Below are positions 12,665 through 25,300 of a DNA stretch of 64,000 bases, piece by piece. Below the pieces are notes generated by a model. It did not search any database. It was given only the letters and a program-made list of their open reading frames with translations, and was not told the origin of the DNA. The number at the start of each line of letters is the position of its first letter. The stretch's first letter is position 1. The stretch comes from Burhinus oedicnemus (taxonomy: Eukaryota > Chordata > Aves > Charadriiformes > Burhinidae). The DNA is taken from positions 203,180 through 267,179 of the forward strand of contig VFFE01007506.1 in the NCBI GenBank assembly GCA_008921705.1, in the 5' to 3' direction. The translations under genes and the position numbers were made by a program.

Positions 12665-13188
12665 TGTCTTGGTTTCAGCTGGCAAAGAGTTAATTTTCTT
12701 TCTAGTGATTGCTGTGAAAGCAATGTCAATAAATATTATTGTTTTAGTTGTTGACAAGCAATGTTTTATACTTTTCAAGGACTCCTTTCAGCTTCCCATG
12801 GAAGCTAAGAAGGAGAATAGACAGAACAACAGCATGGCCAATAGAATATTCCGTATAATAGATGTCATGCTTGGCATATAAATGGGGGTTGGCCAGGGGG
12901 CAGGTACCTGCAATCACTGCTCGGGATGGTGCCAGTTCACTGGGTGGTGAGAGTGATTTGTGTCACTTTTATCATTTTTATTATTGTTACTATTGTTATT
13001 ATTGTTGTTATTTTCCTTTGCTGTTATTGCTTCTATTCATTTGTATTTATCTTAACCCACAAGTGTTTTTTCTTTTCCATTTCCCTTCCCCTTCCTTTTC
13101 TCCCTCTTCTCCCTGCCCTATTGGGGGAAGTGGGAGAACTGCATGAGTGGCTGTGGTCCTAGCTGCCCGCTGGGATTAAACCACGACA
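12665..13188 (+). mobile_element. Solo LTR, 524 bp (ERVL-like)
   Basis: Starts TGTCTTGGTTTCAGCTGG and ends GGGATTAAACCACGACA. Flanking 5-bp repeats are CATGC (12660-12664) and CACGC (13189-13193), one mismatch apart. It carries a TATAAA box (12877-12882), a TTATTG/TTATTGTTA-rich simple stretch (about 12968-13014) and a pyrimidine-rich block near 13068-13122. No internal retroviral sequence flanks it. It is the same family as the LTR at 54215-54727, which lies in the opposite orientation, so the two are separate insertions. Confidence 0.88.
12877..12882 (+). promoter_or_regulatory. LTR TATA box
   Basis: TATAAA in the context GGCATATAAATGGGGG, about 210 bp into the LTR, at a position consistent with a U3 promoter. 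Activity is unknown. Confidence 0.55.
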
Positions 13189-13193
13189 CACGC

Positions 13194-14680
13194 ACAAATA
13201 CCAAAATGTCTTGAAAAATTGTAAGAATTGTAGTTGCAAAGAATATGACAAGTCATAATATTCTGAAGTGATGTGACATCATTTTGTTTTACTACTGTTG
13301 ATGTGCCATTGAAATTCTGCAAAACAGGTGAAGCTATATGAAAAAATGGTATTATGGATTTTGTCTTATGATTGTATTTAATTTTTTTCAAAAAGTTTTT
13401 TCACAGAAAGAAAGAAAGAAACAAACACAATTTTCAAGAGGTATTTCATTCAACTCAATATCATAGCCTCTGTACCCTGAGGAAGAATATGTAGGTCCAT
13501 CAAGCAAAAAAAAAAACCACAAACAAGACCAAATAAAAGAAAACAACAAAAAAGAAAAAAAGAAAGAAATCAGCTATTATGAATGGACTTAAGTCAGGAC
13601 TTAATTATGCACTAACCAATAAGTGAATGAAAAGGCCATATAACCTAAATGTCACCCTAATACTGTCAAAACCCCTCTCAGCTAACTTGAGTGAATCACA
13701 CACATGATTACATTTGTTTGTACCTGACTAGGGCAAAACAAACTGAATCTTGCTGATAAATCTAATAATAGCCTATTTCTACTACTTCTCTTACTAGGAA
13801 TGAGGTCTGCTGCAAGATTAAGGAGCTCTCCTAGTATTCTTCAAATTGCTTTTCTGGGAAGAAATGTAATGTTTTCTGTCTTCTCTGCCCCTGATTATGA
13901 GTTATACTAATTTCTTTTGCAACATGTCTTGTGGGACACACAGACCCAGCCTGAATGAAGGAAGGAATCAGAGTTGTGCACCTCTGGTAGCATTGTGTGC
14001 TTTGAGAGCAGCTGTAGATGGCAGACGGAGAGGAGTAAAGCTACCTTAGCCCATCCTCCCCAGTAAACCACGACTAAATGATAAATCTTCAATTTTCAGC
14101 AGTGAGAGTTCACAGCAAATGGTTTGTAATCAATCTGTGCAGTGAAACAAACAGAAGAATGATGGAAAAAATATTGAGTGAGATAGGATAGTAAAACTCC
14201 TTGAAGAAATCACAATTTCTACTTGAATGACCTATAAGAATAAGAAAGATCTTCTGTTGAATTATCCTATTTACACTGTTCTGTCAGATTCCGTCTGCTG
14301 GTGTGAATCATTTCAATAATACTGAAAGACAAAATCTTAATTGTAATGCTGATTTCTAAGTACTTCATTGTTGACTGCCCCAGAAATAGTTTGGATAATT
14401 AGAACAGATTAGGCAGATCAAAGTTCTTGAAATCACATTGGTATTAAGAATAGTTCTATGCTGTGACATTTACAGATCTTGCTGAAACCGCCGACATAGG
14501 AATGTGATATGCTAACCATAAGCCATGATAATCCCTGTGAAAGACACAAATATTTTGTTTACCCTTTCGAAATGGAATACTTTACTGTTAATTAAAGTTC
14601 TATGTATTTTCTTCAGTTTGAATAGAAAGTTATATGGAAATATGCTAACAATCAGTTCACAGAAACTAATGTACCAGGTG
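13194..14680. other. Unique sequence with A-rich simple stretches
   Basis: Contains an (AAAG)-type run at about 13405-13423 and an A-rich stretch at about 13506-13570. No gene or repeat family is recognised. A 61-codon minus-strand frame at 13907-14092 has no known motif. Confidence 0.55.
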
Positions 14681-14689
14681 CTGTAAACA

Positions 14690-15540
14690 AAGCCATTATT
14701 TGTTTCGCGGTTGTATTTGAATCAAATTACCAGTCCTAAAAAAGGTGCTATTTACATATAAACAAAAGAACTAAACTAGATAAAGCAAAATTACTTAGAA
14801 CTTTAGCACAGCTTTCATTTTCCTCCTCATCTGTCAATTTATTAGATTAATCTGATAATACAAGATCATAAATACGTATTACAAAAGACTCAATAACAAA
14901 AACAAGCGCCTCAATTTATAAAAGGTAATCAGGTTTCCCGAATGTTCACTTAAAGCACATCTGATAGGCTTTTTATTTTCCAAATGAACTAATTTGATTC
15001 ATTGTATTTTAGCTATCAATTTTAAGATTCTTATTTGGGAAATTGCAATGAGGCTCATAAAGACTGGTGTTACATACACTAACATTACCACCCGTTCTGA
15101 GTTTTAGGACACCAGAGAGCACAGCATGCAGCTTTTAAATAAACCAAATAAATTTTTGGGTACTTCATGTCAGACAATTGCCAGTTAAGCGAGCATTTCC
15201 ATAATTAAACACAGTACAATACATAAATGACAGATGGTGGCCGTTGACAGGGTTTTTTTTCCACATTGCTCAGAGGACTTCACGTTTTTCTAGTTTAAAT
15301 AATAATGTGGCAATGTCAACAAAATCATCAGGAAAAATCTGTACACAGGTTGCATTATCATATATTAGTACAGGACTTTGAAAGGCTTGATGTAAAGAAA
15401 ACTTAAACAGATATTATTCTATTCAGAACGTATTCCTAAAATAATCAATCAGCTCTGATTACTGCGGGTAAATATGGTCTGTGTTTGGAACCATAATGTT
15501 GTTTGATGCAACAGATTTGCATTATGTGGCCTCACACCAT
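14690..15540. other. Possible conserved noncoding block
   Basis: About 850 bp with no repeat signature and no open frame. It is dense in AT-rich words of the type bound by homeodomain and related factors (for example CTAATTTGATTCATTG near 14989 and several TTTAAAT/ATAATTAA motifs) set between non-repetitive mixed-composition segments. This resembles the long conserved noncoding elements of vertebrate gene deserts. The call rests on texture only; no alignment was possible. Confidence 0.25.
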
Positions 15541-15748
15541 GGCATCTGATGGGGCAGTCAGGGAGGTTCGGACTGCTCTCTTCTGAGGAGGCAGAACATT
15601 GCTAGGAGAAGCAGAAAAGTCTCCTCTAAATAGATGGGTTCTTGGAAATGCACCGTTTACCACTCATTTGGGCAGGAGTGCTGGATGTTAGGATTTCTGA
15701 GCTCAGATTCTGCTCTAGAAAAACTTTCTGATGGTAAAGGCAACCCTG

Positions 15749-15786
15749 AAAAATTAAAATTATTTAAAAATTAAAATTATTTAAAC
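15749..15786. repeat. Small tandem duplication, about 18 bp x 2
   Basis: The unit AAATTAAAATTATTTAA occurs twice in succession in an AT-rich context. It is a minor replication-slippage product. Confidence 0.75.
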
Positions 15787-18700
15787 AGATTTAGCCCAAT
15801 CATTCTGAAAGACAAGGAGGATAAGTGGGAGGCAGCGAGGGAACTGAAGAGACATAAGACATGGGATCTCCCTGATGACATTCTGTGAAACCTCTCAGAC
15901 CAACTGTTTTCACAGTAGAGGATTTGTTGCTGCCCCTGTCCCAGGGAAGGTCGATACATACTGGTGGAGATGTGCACGTGGGGAAAAATTGCCTGGTTTT
16001 TATTGTAATCCAAACATTTCACACTGAATACGGCTCCCAAGACACTGATTTCACTATGCTAAATCTAAACAGTGTTAGCATTATCTGCAAGCTAAATATG
16101 CAACTAAGCTCTTTAAAATGTTTGGATAAAAAGCATGAAGCTATAAAATGCTTGGCAGATGTGTTACCAGTGACCAAACTCATAATAATCTGTTTCACCA
16201 GCGTGGAGTTTGTTTAGTTGCAACATCGGTGCTGCTGACAGCGGGATACAGCTCAGAGCCCGACATAAAATGTCTTCTTGCTCAAATAACCTACATCATT
16301 TCCCCACAATAAACTGGTGGTGTAGTCAGCTGCAAGGTTACAGCTGCTATCCATCAGATGCAACATCATTACTAGCCAGTTCCAGACCCTGCAAACCATC
16401 GGCGGCAGCAGTTAAGGCAATTGATGGCAGATTCGACGCAAAGGAGAGCTATACAGTCGAAAACAACGTAATAGATCAGTAGTTTTGCCTTATACAGAAT
16501 AACATACAGAACTGCAAAGAGAAGGGTACTGTTACAAGGCTAGTTGAGCAAATGCCAAATCAAAGAACAAGGGACATGAACTTAAGCCCAGAAAGAGACA
16601 GCTACTAAATTATTTTGGTCAGAACGTCTTTCCAAATAGAAGAGTTGCAATATGAAATAAACCATCAACGTCAAATCTGGGACAGCTGGCATATCTGTTT
16701 CTTTAAAACTGGATTGAAAAGGCATTTGTATGAAATAAATATGACAGAGTAAAACTTTTGAAGTAAAGCTGGGTTTGTTAACTTTTCTTTTAGTTAACAC
16801 TTCTGTTCTTCTTTCAGATAAACGTCAGCTTAATCTGGTTCTAAAGCAATTTATCTATGAGCTTTTCCAATATAAGGAATAAGCATAAGTGTATTGATGG
16901 TGACACTAAATATTGGGCGAATGGTAAACATTAGTGCCTGTAATGTCTTGATTTTATGAGAAAAACATGCTGTAATACAGGCCACAAGGGAAAGGAGACA
17001 GCAGATGTAATGAGACTTTTCCATGTGATGTATCAAGAGCAAGGGTCAAAGAATTTTTACATATTTTAAAGTGGAAAAGCCATCTCCCATAGGTCCTGGC
17101 AGGCAACAGGATAAGGTAACAGAATTAAGTAGCATCTGTAGTCTTCCCTACTAAAGAAGTGGCCACAAACCAAATTCCTTTGTCGTTTGACTGGAGAAGG
17201 GATTTAATGGGCTTCTGTAAGAGTCAATAATGTTGAGATAAGGCAGTTGCAAAACCATGTGCCAGACTTGGAAGTAATAGAGGGGTTTGAGTGGGTGTCC
17301 TCTTATATCCAAAATGCTCATGAGACTTAATCCCAGCGATAAAGGTTTTGAGACCAAGGTCTGAGAGAAGACTATTGACATGACCGATTGTAGGTTGTTA
17401 GTAGTAGGACATTTGGAGTACTTGCTGTGTGAATTGCTAACACCTCAAAGGCCACTAGAGAGTTGTTCATTCACCAGTTGACTAGTGCTTACAGTAATCA
17501 GTGTCCATGGGCTGAAGCATGTGTTATTCATCTGGCTATAAATGTGCTAGTAAAGACTGAGAAAGGCCAAGAAGTTGAAGGTTCAAGCCAATGCTGAATC
17601 CTTGCCTGCCAGAAAAGAGAAAAACTTTTCAACGTATGCTTCCCTTAGAACTTACGTCCTCTCTATTGAAGCATTGGAGCATTTCAGTTTCAGAACCTCT
17701 TCTCAAACTGAAAAACACTAAAAGGTATTTAGGACTCGATAAATGGGAACTTATCTTACTGTGCCTTGAGGCGAGTAAAGCTTTCTGTAATTGTACAGTA
17801 ATTTTCCTTCTTTATGGTCAGGTAAACAGAGTATGTTTATAGTGACATTCAGAAAGATGTTAGCAGAGAAAAGGTGGGAGCTGAAAATATGTATTAGAGT
17901 ACTAAAAAGTATACACATCTAATACATATCTAAAGATCTACTGATAATTACATTTAAATAACTTGTGAGCACCAGAGCTGAATGAATCCTTCTTTATTCA
18001 TTTGTGCACAAAAGCAAAATATGGGCAGAAGTCACAGCTGTCTGGATTAATTTGGTTTGTAAATAGAAGCAAGATATGGTGGTTTGAGTGAAGAGGATAC
18101 ACCAGTCTTTCAATTAACAGCAAAACTCTGGTCTTTGATCGCTATTTGAAGATAGCAATTTCAAAATTAACAGATATGTATTCTTGCATATAAATCTATT
18201 TATAGTGAGATTATGCAATGCAATAAGAAATAACAATCTTTACATGGATCAAGGAGCACTTTTTTGGGTCACTCAAAATGCTTATTATGAATGGTTGGCA
18301 TAAGGGAGTTAGTTATAATTCTACAAATAATTCAACTGTATGATTTTTTTAAAAAACCCTAAATTACTCATTATTGCATCCACACAGTTTTTGCTCCAAG
18401 TATTATGGCTTTCATCCAGCTACATGTTTTTCCTGGTGTACAGTTGCCTAGACTGGGTCTCATGATACTAGTTCTTTAAAGATTTCATTTATAAAACTTG
18501 AAGAAAGCTCTTTTTTTTCAAATGCTGTTCAAGTACTCACAAAAATACTCTACATATCAGCAAAACAATGTTGTGGGTAAACAGTTTTATAAATATTGCG
18601 TCTCTTTCACGTTCCACAAATGATGGTATCAGAGAACACCCCGTCCCTATGCTCGTGGTAGTCATTCATGATCCCTTGTCAGCTGCTGGGCTGAATGAAG

Positions 18701-20625
18701 GCGTTGCGAGCTCAAAGAACAAAACTCCGTGGAGCTGGAAAAGACCAAAAGACTCAATAGCCTGTTATAAAGCTCAGTAATGGGTGGACAAAGATCCACA
18801 CACTCCTACTGCACGATACTTAAAGCATGAGTATTGTGGAGAGTAGCTTCTTTTTTTTCAGTGCCATGGCCATCTGAATACCCTAAAACATATGACTGTT
18901 TTACCTTGTTAAGGATGTGTGGAATCTAAGTGGATTCTGACTGGCTGCCTGTAACTGAATGAATTAACAATATTGGGGATTTTTTCCAAAGCACTAATTT
19001 CTGTTACCGCTTTCACTGAAATAACAAGATTTTTTTTTGAGAGTTGGAGTGGGGGAGTTTACAGCTGATGGAAGAAGTGTTGGACCATTGGATACCTTTT
19101 ACAAATCTCACTCATTTGTAAAAATTTCAATATATAATGAACGTAAGAAATGTAGATGTGACAAATGCTACCAAAATCTTGACGGTGAAGGGGAACTAAT
19201 TTCTGTTTAAACAAGGTTGCCTTGCAGACAAGAATATGGAAGTCCTTAAGCTGGATAGAGAAAAAGCAAGAAATGTCAAGTTTCTGCTTCCTGTTGATTA
19301 AAGTACATATCTTGTCCTTGTTTCTAGGACTAACTAGGTAACTTCTATTGTACAGTCCTTAGAAGAAAAACAGAAGTTATATGAGGAACAGAAAATATCT
19401 TAAATACTTGTCTGGAAATTCAATTGTCCTCTTGCTATTCTCAGGACTTTGCACCTTCCTGGCTGCTCAGTGGCCCAACTTTGATGAGACAGGTGGAGAT
19501 CGCCATGCATTTTGCAGCCTGTAGCTTAGTACGGCTTCCTGCCATGTGGGAAGTTTGAATCTTCTCAGCTCAAAGACCACTTTGAACGATTTCTCTTTCT
19601 GTATGAGAGTCGTCTTCACTGGGACACCAGAAAATAAAACCAAGAAATCCGCACACTCCCACATTCCCAAAGAAATGCAACCCAAAGTCCTAGAGTGGCT
19701 TCACACTGAATGCCAGGTCTCAGAGCCTGTAGGTTGATCGTAACATCAGAAACAAAAGTAGGACTTCCAAAATGTCCCTCACCAATGCTTTCCCTTTTGC
19801 TGACTTGCATCTCATTTTCTGGGAACTGCAAACCCCATTTGGAAAATCCTTTGTTTCACTGAACATAGTATGAAAAATACAGCTACCTAGAATGGGAGAT
19901 TTCACCACTGAAACTGAGTTTTGTGGAAGTAAGCAAGGTAGTGTCTGACATAGCCACATGAGCATGCATTTCTAGATCTCTCCAGAAACACATTTGACTT
20001 CTAAGGTAATTTTTTGTTCTGCATCAGTATTTATAAGTGATGATGTTATTAGCTCTATGACAAGTTCCCTTGAAAAATAATCAAAATTAATTACATTTGT
20101 GCACAAGGTTAGCTTTGAAAGGAATAATTGATACATGTTTGGCAACTCATTTTCACAGGGGCTTGAATTTGTCATTTACATTTAACCTTTAAGAGCAGCG
20201 ATCCAAATTTTCCTTTAACAAAGTCACACAGAAACATCTGATGAAATAGTGCATGCCCTCCACTTCAAACAGCAGAGGAGACTGTGGCAGCTGTTGAAGG
20301 AAATTGTATTATGTTAACTGGGAACGTGATGAAAAATGTATATGTGTTCCTTCCAGATTTGTTGTAATAATGAGGAAAATACCTGCTGTTTTCCATCATC
20401 TATCTGTTTACTTCCATTATATTTAAATATCATGTTTCAGGTGCGTGTGAAAACTGTCAATGAAGATTAAACAACTTTACATTGATTTTAAAATCCATTG
20501 TTCAAACTGACATCTTTTTCTTCACGCTTTCCCATAACAATCAACAGCAGACTAGACAAACAGTAAATGAATGGAAAGAAACAGACCGTACTGTGAATTA
20601 TAATATTATTGTAGTGACATCTACA
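15787..20625. other. Unique interval, nothing recognised
   Basis: About 4.8 kb. Open frames reach 110 codons (15885-16217) but show no domain or signal and overlap frames on the other strand. No CR1 or LTR is recognisable until the microsatellite at 20.6 kb. Confidence 0.55.
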
Positions 20626-20634
20626 AATCTTCCC

Positions 20635-20724
20635 TTCTTTCCCTTTCCCTTTCCCTTTCCCTTTCCCTTTCCCTTTCCCTTTCCCTTTCCCTTTCCCTTT
20701 CCCTTTCCCTTTCCCTTTCCCTTT
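20635..20724 (+). repeat. (CCCTTT)n microsatellite, left half
   Basis: Fourteen essentially perfect CCCTTT units from about 20641, with a short imperfect pyrimidine lead-in before them. One strand is all pyrimidine. The array stops abruptly at the LTR start (20725). The reading frames across it give Pro-Phe or Lys-Gly dipeptide repeats and are not genes. Confidence 0.97.
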
Positions 20725-21008
20725 CGTGCTGTTTTTGGCTGGGATAGAGTTAATTTTTTCCATAGTAGCTAGTATGGGGCTGTGTTTTGCATTTGTGCTG
20801 GAAACAGCATTGATGACACAGGGATATTTCTGTTATTTTTGAGCAGTGCTTACACGAGTCAAGGCCTTTGCTGCTCCTCACGCCACCCCACCAGTGAGTA
20901 AGGTTGGGGTGTACAAGGACTTGGGAGGAGACACAGCTGGGACAGCTGACCCCAACTGACCAAAGGGATATTCCATACCATGTGATGTCACACTCAGCAA
21001 TAAAACTA

Positions 21009-21030
21009 GGGGGGAGGTTGGGGGGGGGGG
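21009..21030 (+). repeat. G-rich run inside the LTR
   Basis: AGGGGGGAGGTTGGGGGGGGGG, just upstream of the CTGCTGCTTGAGG segment. The related LTR at 49.7 kb lacks such a long G run here, so it looks like a local expansion. It has G-quadruplex potential, with only two or three clear G blocks. Confidence 0.6.
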
Positions 21031-21168
21031 CTGCTGCTTGAGGACTGGCTGGGTATTGGTTGGTTGGTGGTGAGCAATAGTTTTCATTTTTCACTTGTCT
21101 TTCTTGGGTTTTATTTTTCTTTCTCCTTGTCATTTTGTTTACTTCTCCCCCTCTTTTCCTTACAATTT

Positions 21169-21220
21169 ATTATTGCTATTATTGCTATTATTGCTATTAT
21201 TGCTATTATTGCTATTATTG
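21169..21220 (+). repeat. Nonamer tandem array (TATTATTGC)n within the LTR
   Basis: About five to six copies of the 9-bp unit, followed by a T run and TTA triplets. It sits where the sister LTRs carry shorter TTATTG-type sequence, so it is an expansion inside the LTR. Confidence 0.85.
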
Positions 21221-21387
21221 TTTTTTTTTAATTATTATTATTACTATTAAACTGTTTTTATCTCAGCCCATGAGTTTTCTCACTTTTACCCTTCCCATTC
21301 TCTCCCCATTGTACCGGGGAGTGGGGGGAGTGAGTGAGCAGCTGTGTGGTGTTTAGTTGCTGGCTGGGGTTAAACCATGACACCTGT

Positions 21388-21562
21388 CCCTTTCCCTTTC
21401 CCTTTCCCTTTCCCTTTCCCTTTCCCTTTCCCTTTCCCTTTCCCTTTCCCTTTCCCTTTCCCTTTCCCTTTCCCTTGCTTTTTCTTTCTTTTTCTCTTTT
21501 GTTTTCTTTCCCTTTTTCCTTTTTCTGTCCTTCCTCTCCACTTTCCTCTCTCCTTTTCACTG
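21388..21562 (+). repeat. (CCCTTT)n microsatellite, right half, plus pyrimidine tract
   Basis: Nearly 15 CCCTTT units from 21388 to 21476, then an irregular C/T-rich tract to about 21562. It is in phase with the left half once the LTR is removed. Together with the left half it would form an uninterrupted array of about 29 units. Confidence 0.95.
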
Positions 21563-22157
21563 AACCTGATTCAGGTCTAAGACATAGGACATAGTTTGAG
21601 AGAAGGCTGTAGCTATTTGATAAACACGTCACATTCTCTACTTTGCTCATTCTAGAAGATGAAGCTTTTTTCTGTCCATACTGCAGATCAATCCAGCCAG
21701 AGTTCTTTAGCTCAGGCTTCCAGTTAGGGAAGCCATTCTTCCCTGTGTCAGCCCAAAAAGTGATCATTACATGTTATTCACTGCATCTAATCCTAAAGTA
21801 AGGAGTCTTTGTACAGCTCATTAGAGCTGTTGCTACAAGCAGCTCTTCATATATCACAAAATCCATGGTCATGGTCATTAACAAACCTGTTGACCTTTCC
21901 AGGTCTATTTGAAAACTGTAAAGAAACTTGCACTTCCTTTTTGTTAGGAAACATGATTTAAACACCTCAGATAGCAGGTAATGTATTATTCCTTCTGCAT
22001 CTCATGGTACATCTTTGATGTCAAGGTAGGGGTGCATACCCTGGCAATGGAGGAAACACAGGTGGTGATGTAGGAGACACTGGTCTGTTGCTGTCCAGAC
22101 TTTGTCTACAGCTGAAATAGACAGGTACAGTTCTGACTGACTAGCCAGAATATAATG
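21563..22157. other. Unique sequence, nothing recognised
   Basis: About 600 bp with no recognisable repeat, exon or RNA gene. Confidence 0.6.
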
Positions 22158-22310
22158 ACACAGAATCACAGACTGGTTGAGGTTGGAAGGGAACTCTCGA
22201 GATCATCTGATCCAACATCCCTGCTCAAGCAGGTCCACCTAGAACCAGTTGACCAGGACCATGTCCAGATGGCTTTTGAACCTCTCCAAGGATGGAGACT
22301 CCACATATTC
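22158..22310 (-). mobile_element. CR1 LINE 3' fragment
   Basis: Plus-strand text 'acacagaatcacagactggttgaggttggaaggg' is the reverse complement of a CR1 3' end. It is followed by the segment around 'gatccaacatccctgctcaagcagg' and the 'ctccaaggatggagactccac' segment. Homology dissolves after about 22310. It is short and diverged. Confidence 0.85.
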
Positions 22311-25300
22311 AACTTCACACTGCTGATAAATGAAAAACTTCAAAAAAATTTGTAAAAGAAGATAAATGTGAAAATAACATGAAATAACATGAAATCCCCC
22401 ACAATTCCCCACAGTTATTGAGTGCATCGATTTAGCACGGAAAGACAGTAATTTTCTGATTTTTTTCTCAGTGCTTTTTGCTCTTCTTCATCGTATAGTA
22501 AGCTGTGAATATTTATCTCTGTGTGGGAATACTATGGAGAACTTTACCCTTTGTCCTGAAGACTGCTTGCTATGCCATAATAGCTGTAACAGGATTAGAC
22601 AGGGCTATGCAGCTCTGTTTAAGAGCAAGCTTTACTTAATCAACTTTTTACAGATTTATTTTATTGTTTTCCTCCAGAAAAGGTAGAGATTGGGCAGACA
22701 TTGCAAATCATAGATGATAATCTGATCAGGTTTTATTTTAAGTTTTCATTTATAATTTCCATCACAAATACACATAGTGATTGGAAATCATTACTAATTC
22801 ACGTTATCTCCCTTGGGACACAGTTTGGATCACAAATTCCAGGTTCATCAGCGAAAAATGTTTTAACCCAAGAATATAAACTGAACTTTAGTTGTTTCCC
22901 AACAATCAATAATAGGAAAGCAAATGCTGAATAAAAAAACCCTGACTGATAATCTTTTGTCCTAAGGAAAAAAAATAAAATTGCCAGGCAATTTAATCCA
23001 CACTAAATTAGGACTGTATTCTGCAGCAGGTCAATTAAGTTCTACAGTATAGCTTTTTCTATCAACATCCAGACATTTGTAAGGATTTAGTAGAGTTGCT
23101 TCAAGCTATTCCGAACTAATCAAAATGTTACACAAACATAGCTGGCTTGTGAACACCTTCCCAAATCTCCGTATCCCCTATTTGTACCTATTTTGACAGA
23201 TTTTATTTTTAATCTGCATTTCTAAGCCCAGATGAATAAACCATTGTTCTCTTTTGTTATTCTTCTTTGCACAAATGATAATGATAATTTATCAGTCTCA
23301 AATCAGTTATTACTTAATAAATGCAAGTCTGCCTTCTGAGATGCCACAGTCTATATACCTTGTGAAAGATTATGACTAGAATTCTTGAATAGCTAAGTAT
23401 CCCCTTTCTCTTATTCTCTCTCCTTTGCTGATGGTGTACAATGTTAAAAATCAGTATTGTGATTAACCAAGGAACAATTTATTGTATTCCATTCAGTGGC
23501 TAAACATATATTTCTTTTTCTTTTTTCTGCCTTTATTCTTTGAAACATTTACTTCATTGTAAAATGCTAAAGAAAACGAGGCTTAGACTAGAAGCTTATG
23601 CTGTTGATTGTATCAGAAAAAAACCCCAAACCTGAAAAAAAGAAAAGCAAACAAACAAATGACCAAACAAAAAACCCCAAGACACTCTATGAGAGAAAAA
23701 AGAAAATATAATAAAACAAATACCCCATACTTTTGCAGTGGATTAGAAAAGAAAAATAGTTATGCGCACCAAATAAGGTTATTCAGACTTTTTCCTTCTA
23801 TAACAGTGCTTACAAGTTGAGCCACCTCTTTGTGGATGGACTGGTTCAGCCGCCTTTCGTATGGAAGCAACAGGACTGTCTTCCCCACTTCCTGATTTTG
23901 CCTGACACTAGATGTTTCCCCCAGTTGTCTTCTGGGAAGCTCTAGTTTTTTGAAACTAGTCAGCTTTAACGTTCATAGGCTGGCACCTTGCCATTCCCGG
24001 TAGCTGCCAAATCTCCCCAAAAGGGAACTTCTCCTCCCTCAGAGTGCTGGATTGGTCTCAGCAGCTTGAGGCAGTACCTCCGGCAGCTCGGTACCTTCAC
24101 CGTCTCCTTCACAGAGGACCCTACAGCCTCCTAAATCCCTCTCTATATCCTGTGATTCATTTTTGCAGAATATTTCCTGTTCCTGACTGTGCATGGCTTA
24201 CCACATTATCCTAAAGAACTACAGTCAGATGGGGCCTTTCAACCTGACGCATATCCAAGAAGAGATAGTTTTTCTTCTTTTATTGAAGATGAAACTGCAA
24301 GTTGATCTTATGATTCTCCAGATGTGGGAGAAATCTTCTGTGAAATTTTACATAAATTTGGCTGCCTACCTCTCAATATCCTTAATGAATATCTCTATAT
24401 ACTTTCCCATCCCTAACATTAATATACTTAGAAAGAAATATCTGGGATAACTGATACATCACACTCAAGGAGCCTTGTTCCAGAATAAAGGGAAATAAAA
24501 AAGCCAAAACCTTTTTCCAGAGAGGGACAATGACTAGAAAAAATTAAGCTGGCCTTCATGTATGCTTAGACTGAAGTGCCCCTGGAAGAGGTTTTTTACA
24601 CTACAAAGGCCGTGAGAAACAAACTTTCTCAAATTAGAATACCCTAATTTCATTATAACATCCTATCTGGGAGTTTATAATGGCAGACAGACCACTGCCT
24701 TTACGTGTACTTGAAGTTGTAGAGAGATCAACTGGCTAGTCCCAAGTTGGAAAAATAATTTTCTTTTTTTTTCTGTTTTGACAGTTTTGGTCCACTATGA
24801 GTGTTAAGATCTGGGTGCAGATGGCCAACTCTGATCTGTTGCTACACTAATAAGACATTTCACGGTGTTACAAGTGGGAAAATGGTAATAATGTGTATAC
24901 AGATTATGAACTGACTTTTGTGATTACACTAATAAGGTAGCAACGTAAGAAGTGGTCGAAATGAGAGACGTTATGGATAGAAAAAGAGGTACTAGCTTAA
25001 GAGAATTGCTGACCAAGGTAGAAATTACCAGGGCAGCAATGTCATAGACATCAAATAAGGTATCAAGTCAGTAAAATAAGGGCAAACGTGGAAAGAGTAA
25101 ACAGGGATAAGCTGTTCATTACAGAGGGGATGAGGGTAGTGAAGAGGAAGAACTTTGAAGGGAAAACAGCAAATGCAAGAGACGGTGAATCACAGGACAA
25201 AGGCCTTTCACAGGTTGACAGTCAGGCATCCCTGTTCCTGATGACCACAGCTTGGAGCACAACAATAAACATGCTGTTGCATGGACACAGTATGGGTGTC

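Larger units (their letters stand above)
20725..21382 (+). mobile_element. Solo LTR, 658 bp, inserted in the (CCCTTT)n array
   Basis: Begins (C/T)GTGCTGTTTTTGGCTGGG and ends GGGTTAAACCATGACA; the first base of the expected TG is C. It is flanked by CCTTT (20720-20724) and CCTGT (21383-21387), a 5-bp duplication with one mismatch. It contains a G-rich segment at 21009-21030, a nonamer array at about 21169-21220 and an ATTAAA signal near 21246-21251. No retroviral interior is present. It is the same family as the LTR at 49719-50742 on the opposite strand. It interrupts the microsatellite, and the repeat phase continues correctly if the LTR and one duplication are removed. Confidence 0.9.

Noticed and set aside
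20635..21476. Telomere-like repeat
   Set aside because: The unit is CCCTTT (AAAGGG), not CCCTAA (TTAGGG), and the array is short and interstitial.
20482..21767. Open frames encoding Pro-Phe, Lys-Gly or Arg-Glu dipeptide repeats
   Set aside because: They are translations of the (CCCTTT)n microsatellite in several frames on both strands, with unrelated flanks.
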